Assembly: GCA_028712075.1 (NCBI GenBank)
Contig: JAQTQX010000002.1
Span: forward strand, 62,001 to 126,000
DNA from: Desulfuromonadaceae bacterium
GTDB taxonomy: Bacteria > Desulfobacterota > Desulfuromonadia > Geobacterales > Pseudopelobacteraceae
DNA length: 64,000 nucleotides
Direction: 5' to 3'
Below the pieces are notes generated by a model. It saw only the letters and a program-made list of their open reading frames with translations. It made no database searches and had not been told where the DNA came from. Shown in pieces: positions 34,958-42,707 of the stretch. The translations under genes were made by a program, and so were the position numbers. Every line of letters starts with the position of its first letter. Within the stretch, counting starts at the first letter, position 1.

Positions 34958-35645
34958 CCCGAACGCCGCCGAACCGGTAACCGAGGCCGTACATCGTGAT
35001 CAGGAACATAGGAGCCTTGGTGCTGTCACCCAGTTTCTGGCGAATGTTTTTGATGTGGCTGTCGATGTTTCGTTCATAACCATCGAAGTGGTATCCCATC
35101 GCTTTGTCTACCAGTTCCTCGCGGGTGAACGTTTTTGCCGGCGTCGCTGCAAGGACAAGGAGGATCTTGAACTCAACCGCAGTTAATCGGATGGCAGCAC
35201 CTCGACAGGTCACCGTATGGCTGCGGTCATCGATAATGAGTTCCCCGGCGTTGAAACTGAGCCGCATGCCGTTCTCCGAAACGCCGGCACGCTTTAGCAC
35301 CGCCTGGACTCGTGCCACAAGTTCGCGGGGACTGAACGGCTTGACGATATAATCGTCGGCACCAAGGGCGAACCCTGCCAGTCGTTCTTCCTCTGAAGCC
35401 TTCGATGACACTATGACGACCGGGATATCGGCTATCTCTTTCAACTCACGGCAGATCGCCTCACCGCTCAGGTCAGGCAGCATGAGATCCAGCAACACCA
35501 GTGATGGCGGATCGGTCGCGATCCGCTCGATTGCTGCACGACCGTTGGCAACATGCATCACCTTGAAACCCGCCCGCTCAAGATAGGCTATCGCAATTTC
35601 CGCAATTCTGATGTCATCTTCGACGAGGAGGATCGAGCCAGTCAT
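34950..35645 (-). CDS. OmpR-family response regulator (unit 2)
   Basis: Identical to 28702-29397: receiver with D53 and an OmpR-type winged helix. Confidence 0.93.
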   Translation of the reverse strand: MTGSILLVEDDIRIAEIAIAYLERAGFKVMHVANGRAAIERIATDPPSLVLLDLMLPDLSGEAICRELKEIADIPVVIVSSKASEEERLAGFALGADDYIVKPFSPRELVARVQAVLKRAGVSENGMRLSFNAGELIIDDRSHTVTCRGAAIRLTAVEFKILLVLAATPAKTFTREELVDKAMGYHFDGYERNIDSHIKNIRQKLGDSTKAPMFLITMYGLGYRFGGVRDV

Positions 35646-36316
35646 TTCTCGCTACACTCCATGGCGGGTTTTGCGCTGCAACTGCAACTACATGAGCAGG
35701 TCATGCCATTCGCTTTGCCGAAAGACTCCCGTCCCTCTTTGAACGTGAGCCAGGCGATCAGCAATGCGCCGATGGCGTCAAGGCTGCCTATGCCGGTTAG
35801 TTGGAAACCGACACTCGCTATCAGCAGAACGACCGACAGATACACACACGCCCTTGAGCAGGCTGCATCGGCAAGGATGGCCGGTGAGTTCAGTGCCGTG
35901 CCGACCTTGGTTTTGTGATGGATCAACAGCCACATGAATGATATGGAAACCAGAGAGACTACGATCCCCCAGAAGGTTGTTGTTGGCCTATGCTGCGAGA
36001 CCATGTTCATGATCGCTGTGACAATCAGACCGACTGTCAGGAGATAAAAGGCGCCACCGGTGATCTTGAGCGCCCGCTGCTCGAAGGCATCTTTTGTTTC
36101 TCCGTTGTTTGCTTGTATCCGTCTGATCATATGCCAGACACCTATGGCCGAGATGACCTCGATGAATGAATCGACCCCGAAGCCGAACAGAGCCAAAGTC
36201 TCATCGGCAGCCCCCAGAGCCATGGATACGACACCCTCCACCAGATTGTAGCCGATGGTAAGCACCGCCAATAGGTTGGCCCGGGCGAGAAGGTTGTTGC
36301 GTTCAATAGTTGCCAT
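35642..36316 (-). CDS. CDF-like cation transporter with Cys-rich tail (unit 2)
   Basis: Identical to 29394-30068: six helices, no large C-terminal CDF domain, CSCSCSCS tail. Confidence 0.8.
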   Translation of the reverse strand: MATIERNNLLARANLLAVLTIGYNLVEGVVSMALGAADETLALFGFGVDSFIEVISAIGVWHMIRRIQANNGETKDAFEQRALKITGGAFYLLTVGLIVTAIMNMVSQHRPTTTFWGIVVSLVSISFMWLLIHHKTKVGTALNSPAILADAACSRACVYLSVVLLIASVGFQLTGIGSLDAIGALLIAWLTFKEGRESFGKANGMTCSCSCSCSAKPAMECSEK

Positions 36317-36317
36317 G

Positions 36318-36713
36318 TCAGTGAGTCCCCTGCCTGAACCACAGAGATGCCACAATCCCGTAGATGCAGTTCAAGCCGATGACGACGACGGGCGTAACAG
36401 CCCCGAATCCAAGCCCCAGCATCCCTTTGCCCATCTCCGGTAATACCATGAAGAGCATCATGGCTGATGGCAGGAGGCTGAAGAGGCAGCCGCGCAGCAA
36501 CACTTTTTTCTTGAGCAATGGCAGCAGGAGCAGCAACATCCAGATACCACCCCAGACCATTCGCTGATAGAGCCAGGGAGCGGTGAAGTCAGGCTTCATG
36601 GACAGACCGATCAGGTCACTGATGCCGACTGTACCCATGAACCAGATGTTGAAACTGTCAACGAAACCACCGAGAGCGCCACCGGTGAACGCGACACTGA
36701 CTTTTCGAATCAT
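36318..36713 (-). CDS. Four-helix membrane protein of unknown function (unit 2)
   Basis: Identical to 30070-30465. Confidence 0.7.
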   Translation of the reverse strand: MIRKVSVAFTGGALGGFVDSFNIWFMGTVGISDLIGLSMKPDFTAPWLYQRMVWGGIWMLLLLLPLLKKKVLLRGCLFSLLPSAMMLFMVLPEMGKGMLGLGFGAVTPVVVIGLNCIYGIVASLWFRQGTH

Positions 36714-37078
36714 GGCAATTCTCCTTGTGATGTGATGTGACTGAGACCTTCTCGGAGGAGATTGCCGACATGGCTGTCATCCAGCGAATAGTAGACGATC
36801 CGGCCATCTTTCCGATGCCTGACGATCCGCAGGGAGCGGAGCAGCCGCAGTTGATGGGATATGGCCGATTTTGTGGTTCCCAAGAGACTGGCGATGTCGC
36901 AAACGCAGAGTTCTTCCAAGGAAAGAGCGTGGAGAATACGGACTCGGGTGGGGTCGCCAAGCACCTTGAACGTTTCGGCAAGGCGAACCAGTATTGCTTC
37001 CGGTGGAGTGACGTTCCTGACAGCAGTTACCTTTGCCTCGTTAATTAGGTTTATTGAGCAGATAGTGAATTCAGACAT
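36710..37078 (-). CDS. ArsR/SmtB-family metal-sensing repressor (unit 2)
   Basis: Identical to 30462-30830, with C58/C60 and the alpha-5 D-x-H...H ligands. Because both units keep their own repressor and operator, each copy should remain metal-inducible. Confidence 0.93.
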   Translation of the reverse strand: MSEFTICSINLINEAKVTAVRNVTPPEAILVRLAETFKVLGDPTRVRILHALSLEELCVCDIASLLGTTKSAISHQLRLLRSLRIVRHRKDGRIVYYSLDDSHVGNLLREGLSHITSQGELP

Positions 37079-37085
37079 TCGAGCC

Positions 37086-37115
37086 TCTATAGTTGAGTGG
37101 TTGTTCAACTGTCAA
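37086..37115 (-). promoter_or_regulatory. ArsR-operon promoter with embedded operator (unit 2)
   Basis: Copy of 30838-30867: TTGACA at 37110-37115, TATAGA at 37086-37091 and the AGTTGA-N8-TCAACT dyad between them. Confidence 0.7.
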
Positions 37116-37158
37116 TATAAACCTCTCGGGAACAATCTGTCAAGCAATAGTGACCGGT

Positions 37159-37338
37159 GTGTACGACTTTCGGCGGTTCGATTCACTGCACCGGCCTCTT
37201 CCGGACTACGTCAAAATTCTTCTGGAGTTGGGGGAGAGAGTGATATATGCATTTGCAAAAGCACCTGTGACTATCAACTTGACGCCGACGATTGCCCAAG
37301 AGGTTCGCAGAGTGGTGAAGGTCAATGATGATTTCTGA
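37159..37338 (+). pseudogene. C-terminal gene fragment before helix-turn-helix copy C
   Basis: Exact copy of the fragment at 30911-31090, ending VRRVVKVNDDF and a stop. Confidence 0.4.
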
Positions 37339-37399
37339 TGGTGGGTTGTACTGGAAGCCCCGATTCTGAAAAATTTCCCTGTACGAGAGAAAGTATCCG

Positions 37400-37882
37400 T
37401 TATTCTTTCTCTGACAGAAGGAAGGTTTTCTGGTTTTCCAAGAACAGTTCGATCTTCTCCCGGTTCTTCCTGAACGGATTGTGCCGACCACTCAGCCAGT
37501 CAGATAGCTGTTCCGGATCACGGCCCATAGCTTCTCCCAGAAGATCCAGGTTCATCCCCATCGCTTTCTTGTACCAAGCAAGCCTACCAACAGTGTCATC
37601 CGGGCAGTCGAACGGAATATAACCTAGAAATTTGATAATACTTGGATTATATTGCAGTTCCGGTTCGGTGCCATGTTCCCAGTTCCAGACAGAGGATTCG
37701 GTGACACCGATGATCTCTGCTACTTCTCTCTGGAGGAGACCGAGGTCCATTCGTTTCTTGCGGATGTGTTCACCGACTGTGATGGGGAATTCGGGATAAC
37801 CGGGAAGCTGCTGTTTTTCGAGGGGAATTTGAATTGAAAACGAGTGCCGTTTTAAGTGGGTATAGTAGAGAAAGGTTAACAC
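37400..37882 (-). CDS. Small helix-turn-helix protein, copy C
   Basis: A 160-residue XRE-type protein from the GTG at 37880-37882, identical to copy B over most of its length and with a few substitutions near the N-terminus. The frame stays open upstream to 37978, but that part is the complement of a comM fragment and not expected to be coding. The dyad found before copies A and B is missing, so this copy may be regulated differently or not expressed. It is the right boundary of the duplicated metal operon. Confidence 0.7.
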   Translation of the reverse strand: MLTFLYYTHLKRHSFSIQIPLEKQQLPGYPEFPITVGEHIRKKRMDLGLLQREVAEIIGVTESSVWNWEHGTEPELQYNPSIIKFLGYIPFDCPDDTVGRLAWYKKAMGMNLDLLGEAMGRDPEQLSDWLSGRHNPFRKNREKIELFLENQKTFLLSEKE

Positions 37883-37889
37883 ACCCCTG
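37833..37889. repeat. 57-bp repeat R, copy 3 (joined to comM)
   Basis: Same segment as 25337-25393 with one difference (ATTGAAAACG). After CCCCTG the sequence continues directly into a comM fragment, exactly as in copy 4 at 50351. Confidence 0.8.
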
Positions 37890-38025
37890 TCCCTGTGGGT
37901 ACCTTTCTGATCCAACTCACCCCTGCATCTGCACCCCGGTTTCCATTCACCGTTACCGTTCGCGCATTTCAGGGCCACTACTGGACCGTATACAGTACCG
38001 GAGTTTGGATCGGAAGACTAGTTGA
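37884..38025 (+). pseudogene. comM: comM (Mg-chelatase-like ATPase) fragment with internal deletion
   Basis: The plus strand reads [20 protein letters not shown] and continues to [11 protein letters not shown], a conserved stretch of ComM/YifB. It then jumps in frame to [10 protein letters not shown] and a stop, the C-terminus of the better preserved fragment at 50402-50882. About 135 residues between these points are missing here. Upstream of PCPCGY it is fused to 57-bp repeat R. Not a functional gene. Confidence 0.8.
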
Positions 38026-38076
38026 CGCGAACTGCAGAAGAAATCACAAAGCTCTCTACAGAGAAGAGGAATAATT

Positions 38077-38364
38077 ATGGCTCAGGTCACTAAGTTCGAC
38101 GACAAGATAATTAGTTTTATGCGCCAGCACGGTGCAGAAAAAATTGGTATTTTTGGTTCTTATGCCCGAAATGAAGCCAGTCCCAACAGCGACCTGGATC
38201 TTATGGTCTGGTTCAAAGAGCAGAAAAGTCTCCTCAGTGTCATTCGAATAGAACGTGAACTTTCAGAATTCCTGGGTGTTAAGATTGACTTGCTGACTGA
38301 GCAGGCGGTCAGCCCCCATCTGATTGACCGTATAAGGAATGAACTCAAGGTGATTTCATCATGA
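38077..38364 (+). CDS. mntA: MntA-type nucleotidyltransferase antitoxin
   Basis: A 95-residue minimal nucleotidyltransferase with GSYAR at 27-31 and the catalytic pair D39-x-D41 (SDLDLMV). This is the MNT antitoxin family, which neutralises HEPN RNases, in characterised pairs by AMPylating a tyrosine near the HEPN active site. It overlaps the HEPN gene by four bases (ATGA), the classic arrangement. An AGAGAAGAGGAA stretch serves as ribosome site. The pair lies between two comM fragments, so it looks like mobile cargo. Confidence 0.92.
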   Translation: MAQVTKFDDKIISFMRQHGAEKIGIFGSYARNEASPNSDLDLMVWFKEQKSLLSVIRIERELSEFLGVKIDLLTEQAVSPHLIDRIRNELKVISS

Positions 38365-38699
38365 TTCGAGATGATCAGGTTTATCTTGCGCATATTGTAG
38401 ACGCTTTGGAGCAGATCACCACATACACCAATGGGATGGATGATATAGCGTTCAGAGCGAACCGCTTGGTACAGGACGCTGTCATAAGGCAGTTCGAGAT
38501 TGTCGGTGAGGCAACCAAGAATCTTTCGGCTAATTTTCGGGAAAGTCACTCAAGCTTGCCCTGGAAGGATCTCGCAGGTTTCCGTGACAAATTGATCCAT
38601 CAATATTTTGGTGTTGACCTGTCAACCGTCTGGCAGTCAGTAGTTGACGATGTTCCTTTTTTGCTGGATGAGGTGCAGAAAATAAAAACTGGCGGATAG
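38361..38699 (+). CDS. hepT: HepT-type HEPN ribonuclease toxin
   Basis: A 112-residue HEPN/DUF86 protein with the catalytic R-x4-H-x-Y motif (R75, H80, Y82 in FRDKLIHQYFG). HepT toxins cleave RNA, and the Tyr of this motif is the residue AMPylated by the partner MntA in characterised pairs. All residues needed for activity are visible and the length is normal, so the pair is likely functional. It ends just before a comM middle fragment at 38701. Confidence 0.92.
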   Translation: MIRDDQVYLAHIVDALEQITTYTNGMDDIAFRANRLVQDAVIRQFEIVGEATKNLSANFRESHSSLPWKDLAGFRDKLIHQYFGVDLSTVWQSVVDDVPFLLDEVQKIKTGG

Positions 38700-38700
38700 C

Positions 38701-38847
38701 CAAAAAACAGTGTAACGCCCAGATGACACCGCGCTTCATCAAGAAATACTGCGAACTGGACACCAACGGCAACCGCATGCTGGAACTGGTCACCGACCGC
38801 CTCGGTTTCTCTGCCCGCACCTACACCCGTATCCTCAAAGTAGCCCG
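38701..38847 (+). pseudogene. comM: comM middle fragment
   Basis: Similar to 50641-50787: it reads NAQMTPRFIKKYCELDTNGN and on to ARTYTRILKVAR. It is the part of ComM that is deleted from the fragment at 37884-38025, yet it lies downstream of the C-terminal piece, on the other side of the toxin-antitoxin pair. Not functional. Confidence 0.75.
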
Positions 38848-38906
38848 GAATTATACAAACAGACCCAACTGCAAATCCTACCCGATCTAACCAGCCACCA
38901 GGCGGA

Positions 38907-39342
38907 TCAATTCGGAACAACTTTTCTTAAAGACAAAGCGGCTATAGTTTCAGCCCCAGCCAATCGCTGACCCAACGCAAAGGCACGTTGGCATTCCAGC
39001 GGTAACACCTCTTTACGACGTTTAGCCTTGTGAATCGGATCGAAGCTTTCGATCACCACCTTGGAATAATCATCAACCTGGCAGGTGTCAAAAGCACATA
39101 ACGTTTCGGCAAAGCCAAGGAGCATGCCTACGTAGCGCTCATTGGTAGTGAAAATCTGCTCGTAGCCAAATTCCTTGCTCCGTTCTTCCGGAACATTCAT
39201 GGTGTAGATGAAACCGGTCTTGATTTTTCGAGGAACCAACGTTTCGTACGGCACGGTGTAGCGCACCCTTGATTTCAGTAGCAGCAATAGTCGGCAGCGT
39301 GAACACCGAAAGTACGGCTACGACATACATCTTCAATTTCAT
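38907..39342 (-). pseudogene. Secreted protein of unknown function, frameshifted
   Basis: The N-terminus MKLKMYVVAVLSVFTLPTIA with ATEIKGALH is a signal peptide in one frame; the body, TVPYETLVPRKIKTGFIYTM to GAETIAALSLRK, continues in a second frame. The switch falls near 39255 (ATCAAGGGTGCGCTACACC), and a one-base indel would join them into about 143 residues. The body is well preserved, with no further stop, so decay is recent or the indel is a sequencing error. Family not recognised. Confidence 0.6.
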
Positions 39343-39554
39343 GGAGTTCTCCGTTAATCGTGAACACTGAGCCCGACTGCCTACACGTTGCAGAACGACA
39401 TGCGGACACCCACGATAGACTCATGTGCTGAAACTTCACAGTATACCTGCACGCCTCCAGACAACCATGCAGATCAAGAGCATGGGATGAAAGCACGCGC
39501 AGAATTATTCTGGTTGGCTACAGTTTCTTGTACAGAAGAATAGTAATCGAGTGG

Positions 39555-39938
39555 TTAAGCGAGATTTTGAGGAGGGACGAAAATAGGGAGATGAACATCC
39601 GTCAGTTTTGTGAACTGTTCGGAAATATTCAGCGGGGATATTGATGGATTATAGTTGGAGGATATGACTGGAGTTAATGGTGCATAATATGTGCAGTAGC
39701 TGCATGTTGAACAGGAATTTCCATCTGAATCAGTCTTGTCCTCATCGGGGCAGCAGGGGCAATTGCTGTGGTCGGCATCAGTCGTTTTCACAGACTGGCT
39801 GATGCTGATTTTTTCATGATCCGGTTCCACCTCATAACAGCAGGCCGGCACCGCAAGCATCACCATGACAATAACCTGAACCAAGGCTATTATCCTGAGA
39901 TAGAGGCGGCGGGATAGTACATTATGTGAGTTGCCCAT
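39555..39938 (-). CDS. Small secreted Cys-rich protein
   Basis: From the ATG at 39936-39938 about 127 residues, opening MGNSHNVLSRRLYLRIIALV with a signal anchor. A Cys/Asp-rich patch follows (NCPCCPDEDKTDSDGNSCST and CSYCTYYAPL), then a tail ending in LPIFVPPQNLA. The patch has eight cysteines in about 25 residues, suggesting metal binding or a disulfide-rich loop. Organisation resembles the protein at 8441-8788. Small proteins like this often precede CzcCBA-type efflux genes, but none is adjacent here. Start uncertain; no strong ribosome site. Confidence 0.5.
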   Translation of the reverse strand: MGNSHNVLSRRLYLRIIALVQVIVMVMLAVPACCYEVEPDHEKISISQSVKTTDADHSNCPCCPDEDKTDSDGNSCSTCSYCTYYAPLTPVISSNYNPSISPLNISEQFTKLTDVHLPIFVPPQNLA

Positions 39939-40069
39939 GGAAACCATAGCAAAACGCGAGCACAATTCGTTAATGTATGTCGAGTGATTTTGTGCGTTTT
40001 CGACTACCTACTCAGAACACACGATGATGTCTTCGCGATATTTTCCCTCTTTGTGATTTCGAGTAATTT

Positions 40070-40199
40070 CTAATCACCCTGTGCCTCCAGAAATCTCTCT
40101 ATCTTTTTCCGGATCTTCCTGAACGGGTTATACCTTTCACTTAACCAGTCTGACAGTTGTTCTGGATCTCGGCCCATTATTTCTCCCAGTTGATCCAGA
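40070..40199 (-). pseudogene. Helix-turn-helix gene fragment (C-terminal part)
   Basis: The minus strand reads [20 protein letters not shown] and ends KKIERFLEAQGD then stop, homologous to the C-terminal third of the helix-turn-helix proteins at 24901, 31152 and 37400. It abuts the 3' end of the thioredoxin gene. The N-terminal two-thirds is missing. Confidence 0.75.
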
Positions 40200-40202
40200 T
40201 TC

Positions 40203-40646
40203 TCAACGATTTCGCTTAAACCATGCAATCACCGCTTCAAGTGATTGTGCTCCAGGCAGTTGATCGACAACACGTCCCTGTTTCAACAGCACTATGGCCG
40301 GAATACCCCTGATACCAAATCGAGCAGCCAGATTTGGATTTTCCTGGGTATTGATCTGCAATACAGCCGCCTGACCAGCCAGTTTTTCAGCAACGGTTCG
40401 CACCACCGGTGCGAAGGTATGGCAATGCGGTCAAGTAGGTGCCCAGAACTCTGCCAGTACCGGACCGGGATAAGTACTGATGAATGAGTCAAGCGTCCGG
40501 TCAGTCATCTTCTGAGGATGACAGTACATTGGAGGCAGGGTTGTCTTACAACTGCCGCAATGTCCCCTGAGCCCCTCTTTATCTGCCGGGATACGGTTGC
40601 CGGTGCCGCACGATGGACATTTTACGATGTAGCTTACAGTATTCAT
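40203..40646 (-). CDS. Zinc-ribbon thioredoxin, probable selenoprotein (UGA = Sec72)
   Basis: One continuous 147-codon frame if the TGA at 40431-40433 is read through. An N-terminal zinc ribbon (C10-x2-C13, C30-x2-C33) as in TrxC/thioredoxin 2 precedes a thioredoxin domain. Its active site reads FWAPT-U-PHC: the UGA is codon 72, exactly the first redox-cysteine position of CxxC. The domain continues without further stop through GIRGIPAIVLL (cis-Pro) to FKRNR. A perfect 8-bp hairpin with loop GGU begins 15 bases after the UGA. The UxxC pattern plus SECIS-like hairpin argue for selenocysteine rather than nonsense decay. The alternative is a pseudogene, plausible given decayed neighbours. Confidence 0.75.
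40397..40415 (-). promoter_or_regulatory. SECIS-like hairpin downstream of the UGA
   Basis: On the mRNA strand TTCGCACC-GGT-GGTGCGAA forms a perfect 8-bp stem; the apical loop GGU starts 23 bases after the UGA. Bacterial SECIS elements need a stem-loop with a G at the loop start and an apical loop about 16-37 bases from the UGA; both conditions are met. The hairpin lies inside the coding frame, as it should in bacteria. Confidence 0.7.
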
Positions 40647-40647
40647 G

Positions 40648-40767
40648 TCAGCGTACCTCTTTTTTCACGTCAGGAACTTCTTTCGGATATTGCCGACGCA
40701 GACGTTCCAGCCCTTTCTGCCAACTCTCCGCATTGCCATATGCACAAAGAAACGGGTATGAGGTCGT
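40648..40767 (-). pseudogene. C-terminal remnant upstream of the thioredoxin gene
   Basis: A minus-strand frame without a start codon reads YPFLCAYGNAESWQKGLERL and ends QYPKEVPDVKKEVR; its stop is one base from the thioredoxin ATG. The close spacing suggests a former co-transcribed gene. Family unknown. Confidence 0.4.
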
Positions 40768-40817
40768 CTATTGATTGGGGCATGGTTGCCTGCCCTTGAG
40801 CCCGGCCCGTGCAGCCG

Positions 40818-41014
40818 GAGAACCGGGGGTAACCGGACGGTGAGGACCCCGTGTTTGAGGTCCGCCGCAATGGTCTACTCATCTATTTCGTACGGCAACT
40901 GGATGCTGCGGGAAAAACTGCCGTACCTGCGTTCTGAAATAAGGCACCCATCACCCCCTTTCTGTTCACGTACGATTTTCTTTTCACCATGTATTCAGGT
41001 AACAGGTTAGACAT
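40818..41014 (-). pseudogene. Broken third hsp20 gene
   Basis: A strong ribosome site (GGGAGGTGATC) and ATG at 41012-41014 open a 43-codon frame (MSNLLPEYMVKRKSYVNRKG) that ends in TAG. In another frame the same DNA reads RRYGSFSRSIQLPYEIDE, an in-frame TAG, then TIAADLKHGVLTVRLP, clearly the C-terminal half of an Hsp20 alpha-crystallin domain. So an hsp20 gene has lost part of its middle and gained an amber stop. It sits downstream of two intact hsp20 genes. Confidence 0.65.
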
Positions 41015-41045
41015 TTTGATCACCTCCCGTTAAATGCTCCTCTCC

Positions 41046-41444
41046 TTAACCGACCTGTACGGAGATCCGCTTAGGTTTAGCGACTTCAGCCTTGGGAACC
41101 TTCAGAGTCAGAATACCGTTGACATACTCCGCCTTTGCCTTTTCGTGGTCGAGGCTTTCCGGAATCGTGAACTGCCGGTAGTAACTGGCAAGTTCAAATT
41201 CACGATAGGCAGAGGTTCCCTGCGTGGTATGCTGGGCCGGCGCAGTGATGGTCAGGATGCCTTTTTCGACGTTGACATCGAGAGCTTCCTTGGATGCACC
41301 GGGAATGTCAGCGGTAAGGACAAGTCCTTCTTCGGTCTCGATGATATTCACCGCCGGGCGGATATATTTTTCATTCGACCGTGTTTCTTCACGAGACTGA
41401 ACATTCCGTTCATCATTTCTTTCGGTCAAGCTGTTTGCTGCCAT
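41046..41444 (-). CDS. Hsp20/alpha-crystallin small heat shock protein
   Basis: A 132-residue Hsp20. The alpha-crystallin domain runs from IRPAVNIIETEEGLVLTADI to VNGILTLKVPKAEVAKPK, with the conserved A-x-x-x-n-GvL/I-L motif (AEYVNGILTLKVP) and a C-terminal I-x-V tail (RISVQVG). ATP-independent holdase for unfolding proteins. A GGAGGT ribosome site precedes it, 33 bases after another hsp20 gene, so the two form an operon with the broken third copy. Confidence 0.94.
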   Translation of the reverse strand: MAANSLTERNDERNVQSREETRSNEKYIRPAVNIIETEEGLVLTADIPGASKEALDVNVEKGILTITAPAQHTTQGTSAYREFELASYYRQFTIPESLDHEKAKAEYVNGILTLKVPKAEVAKPKRISVQVG

Positions 41445-41477
41445 GATAATTACCTCCTTTCCAAGTGGTCAGTGTGA

Positions 41478-41927
41478 TTACGAAAGTTTGATGTCAATTT
41501 TTTTTGGTTTGGCATGTTCTGCCTTGGCCAGCGTTATCTGCATGATGCCGTCCTTGCACTGGGCCGTGATCTTTTCAGGATCAATGTCGACCGGCAATTC
41601 CAGTGTGCGGGAAAATTTACCGGAGCCGAGTTCCGAACGATGCACGATCTGCCCTTCTGTTTCGACAAACGGCGTACGTTCACCGCTGATGGTGACTGTG
41701 TTTCGCAGCACGGACAGATCAACATCCTTTGGATCTACGCCGGGAACCAGTGCCTCAATATAGACATGTCCTTCGTCTTCGCTGAAGTTGACCAACGGAA
41801 AACGACGGGTTGTTACCGGCGAAAGGAATGTCGGGCCAAATGGCCGGCTGTAACCGGCGCCGCGAAACGCTTCATCGATCTCCCTTCTCAGAGTGTCCAG
41901 TTCTTTGAATACATCCCAGGTTGCCAT
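41478..41927 (-). CDS. Hsp20/alpha-crystallin small heat shock protein
   Basis: A 149-residue Hsp20: N-terminal WDVFKELDTLRREIDEAFRG, alpha-crystallin domain with PGVDPKDVDLSVLRNTVTIS and TAQCKDGIMQITLAKAEHAK, C-terminal KIDIKLS. First gene of the small heat shock operon. A GGAGGTAA ribosome site precedes the ATG. Different Hsp20 subunits of such pairs can co-assemble; here the two proteins are clearly distinct. Confidence 0.94.
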   Translation of the reverse strand: MATWDVFKELDTLRREIDEAFRGAGYSRPFGPTFLSPVTTRRFPLVNFSEDEGHVYIEALVPGVDPKDVDLSVLRNTVTISGERTPFVETEGQIVHRSELGSGKFSRTLELPVDIDPEKITAQCKDGIMQITLAKAEHAKPKKIDIKLS

Positions 41928-42078
41928 GTGGATTACCTCCTTTCGATGTGTGACTTTCTGATCAATAAATAATTCCTGTTTTCAAAAAATCAAGGGGGTA
42001 AGAGTTATTTTTTAATAGGGTTAACGCACTGATATTATGTGGCTTATATTAATTTTATTCTAAAAAACACCAAATATA

Positions 42079-42213
42079 TTTGCTACATTTTTAGCAGAAG
42101 ATGAAGAGGGGGACTACGCCGTCAAGTTCTTTGAGGAAAAGGATCTGGAGGCTGCTCATACTCTCATTACCTCCAATCTGCAAAATGCGAGGGGCATGAA
42201 ACAGCAAAGGTGA
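42079..42213 (+). pseudogene. C-terminal fragment of an unidentified plus-strand gene
   Basis: The intergenic stretch 41928-42264 is AT-rich near the hsp20 start (probable heat-shock promoter, no clear consensus) and holds this remnant. It reads FATFLAEDEEGDYAVKFFEE, continues KDLEAAHTLITSNLQNARGM and stops. No start codon; family unknown. Confidence 0.4.
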
Positions 42214-42264
42214 CCGTTTGGCCGCCTTTTGAAGTAAACTAGGTGTCCCCGAAACTTAGTCCCT

Positions 42265-42519
42265 CTATTTCCTCAGAACAAAGAAGGTATAGCCATAGCA
42301 GGTCGAAAATCTTCGGAACATGTCGATCTCGGCCTCCAACCAGGCATAGACTTCTGCCGCTTCAACTATGACAGAATTGTACAGTTTAAGTTCTTCGATC
42401 CGTTCAAGCATCGGTGTGTAGTAATCATCCCACCAGGCTCTGTCAGGCAGGTTAAAACTGTCAATGACCCGATAGCCGCTGTCGGTTGCCATCTGACCGA
42501 CTCCACCTATGGTTTTCAT
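42265..42519 (-). pseudogene. C-terminal fragment of a SAM-dependent methyltransferase
   Basis: An 84-codon frame whose body (ATDSGYRVIDSFNLPDRAWW, DDYYTPMLERIEELKLYNS, EIDMFRRFSTCYGYTFFVLR) matches the C-terminal region of class I methyltransferases with a YGYVFYVLR end. The Rossmann part with the SAM-binding motif is absent; upstream sequence to 42660 shows no continuing frame. Most likely a truncated remnant, although a good-looking ATG exists. Confidence 0.65.
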
Positions 42520-42707
42520 ATCCGGATATCATTCACCAGACGGCGGCACCCGGTCTTTACTCCGTTCCGCCGGTGCGTCTCCACGACGTTAAACGCCATG
42601 ATGGAAGGTTCGGCAGGTTTCTGTTTTTTCTCGTTCAATATATTTTTTTAGAAGAGTAAAATTTGTCTATAAGAAGCGCAATTACCTTTTTTAAAAGGAA
42701 AAATATC

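Larger units (their letters stand above)
31697..37759. repeat. Tandem duplication, unit 2 (6,063-bp identical core)
   Basis: Second copy of 25449-31511, same orientation, offset 6,248 bases. Identity ends inside helix-turn-helix copy C at 37760. Absence of any difference over more than 6 kb points to a very recent event or to ongoing copy-number change; an assembly collapse or expansion is the alternative. Confidence 0.93.

Noticed and set aside
37883..37978. N-terminal extension of helix-turn-helix copy C
   Set aside because: The added residues are the complement of comM sequence and are absent from copies A and B.
40883..41014. Amber codon in the hsp20 remnant as pyrrolysine
   Set aside because: The gene is also frameshifted and shortened, Hsp20 has no use for Pyl, and no Pyl machinery is hinted at; decay is simpler.
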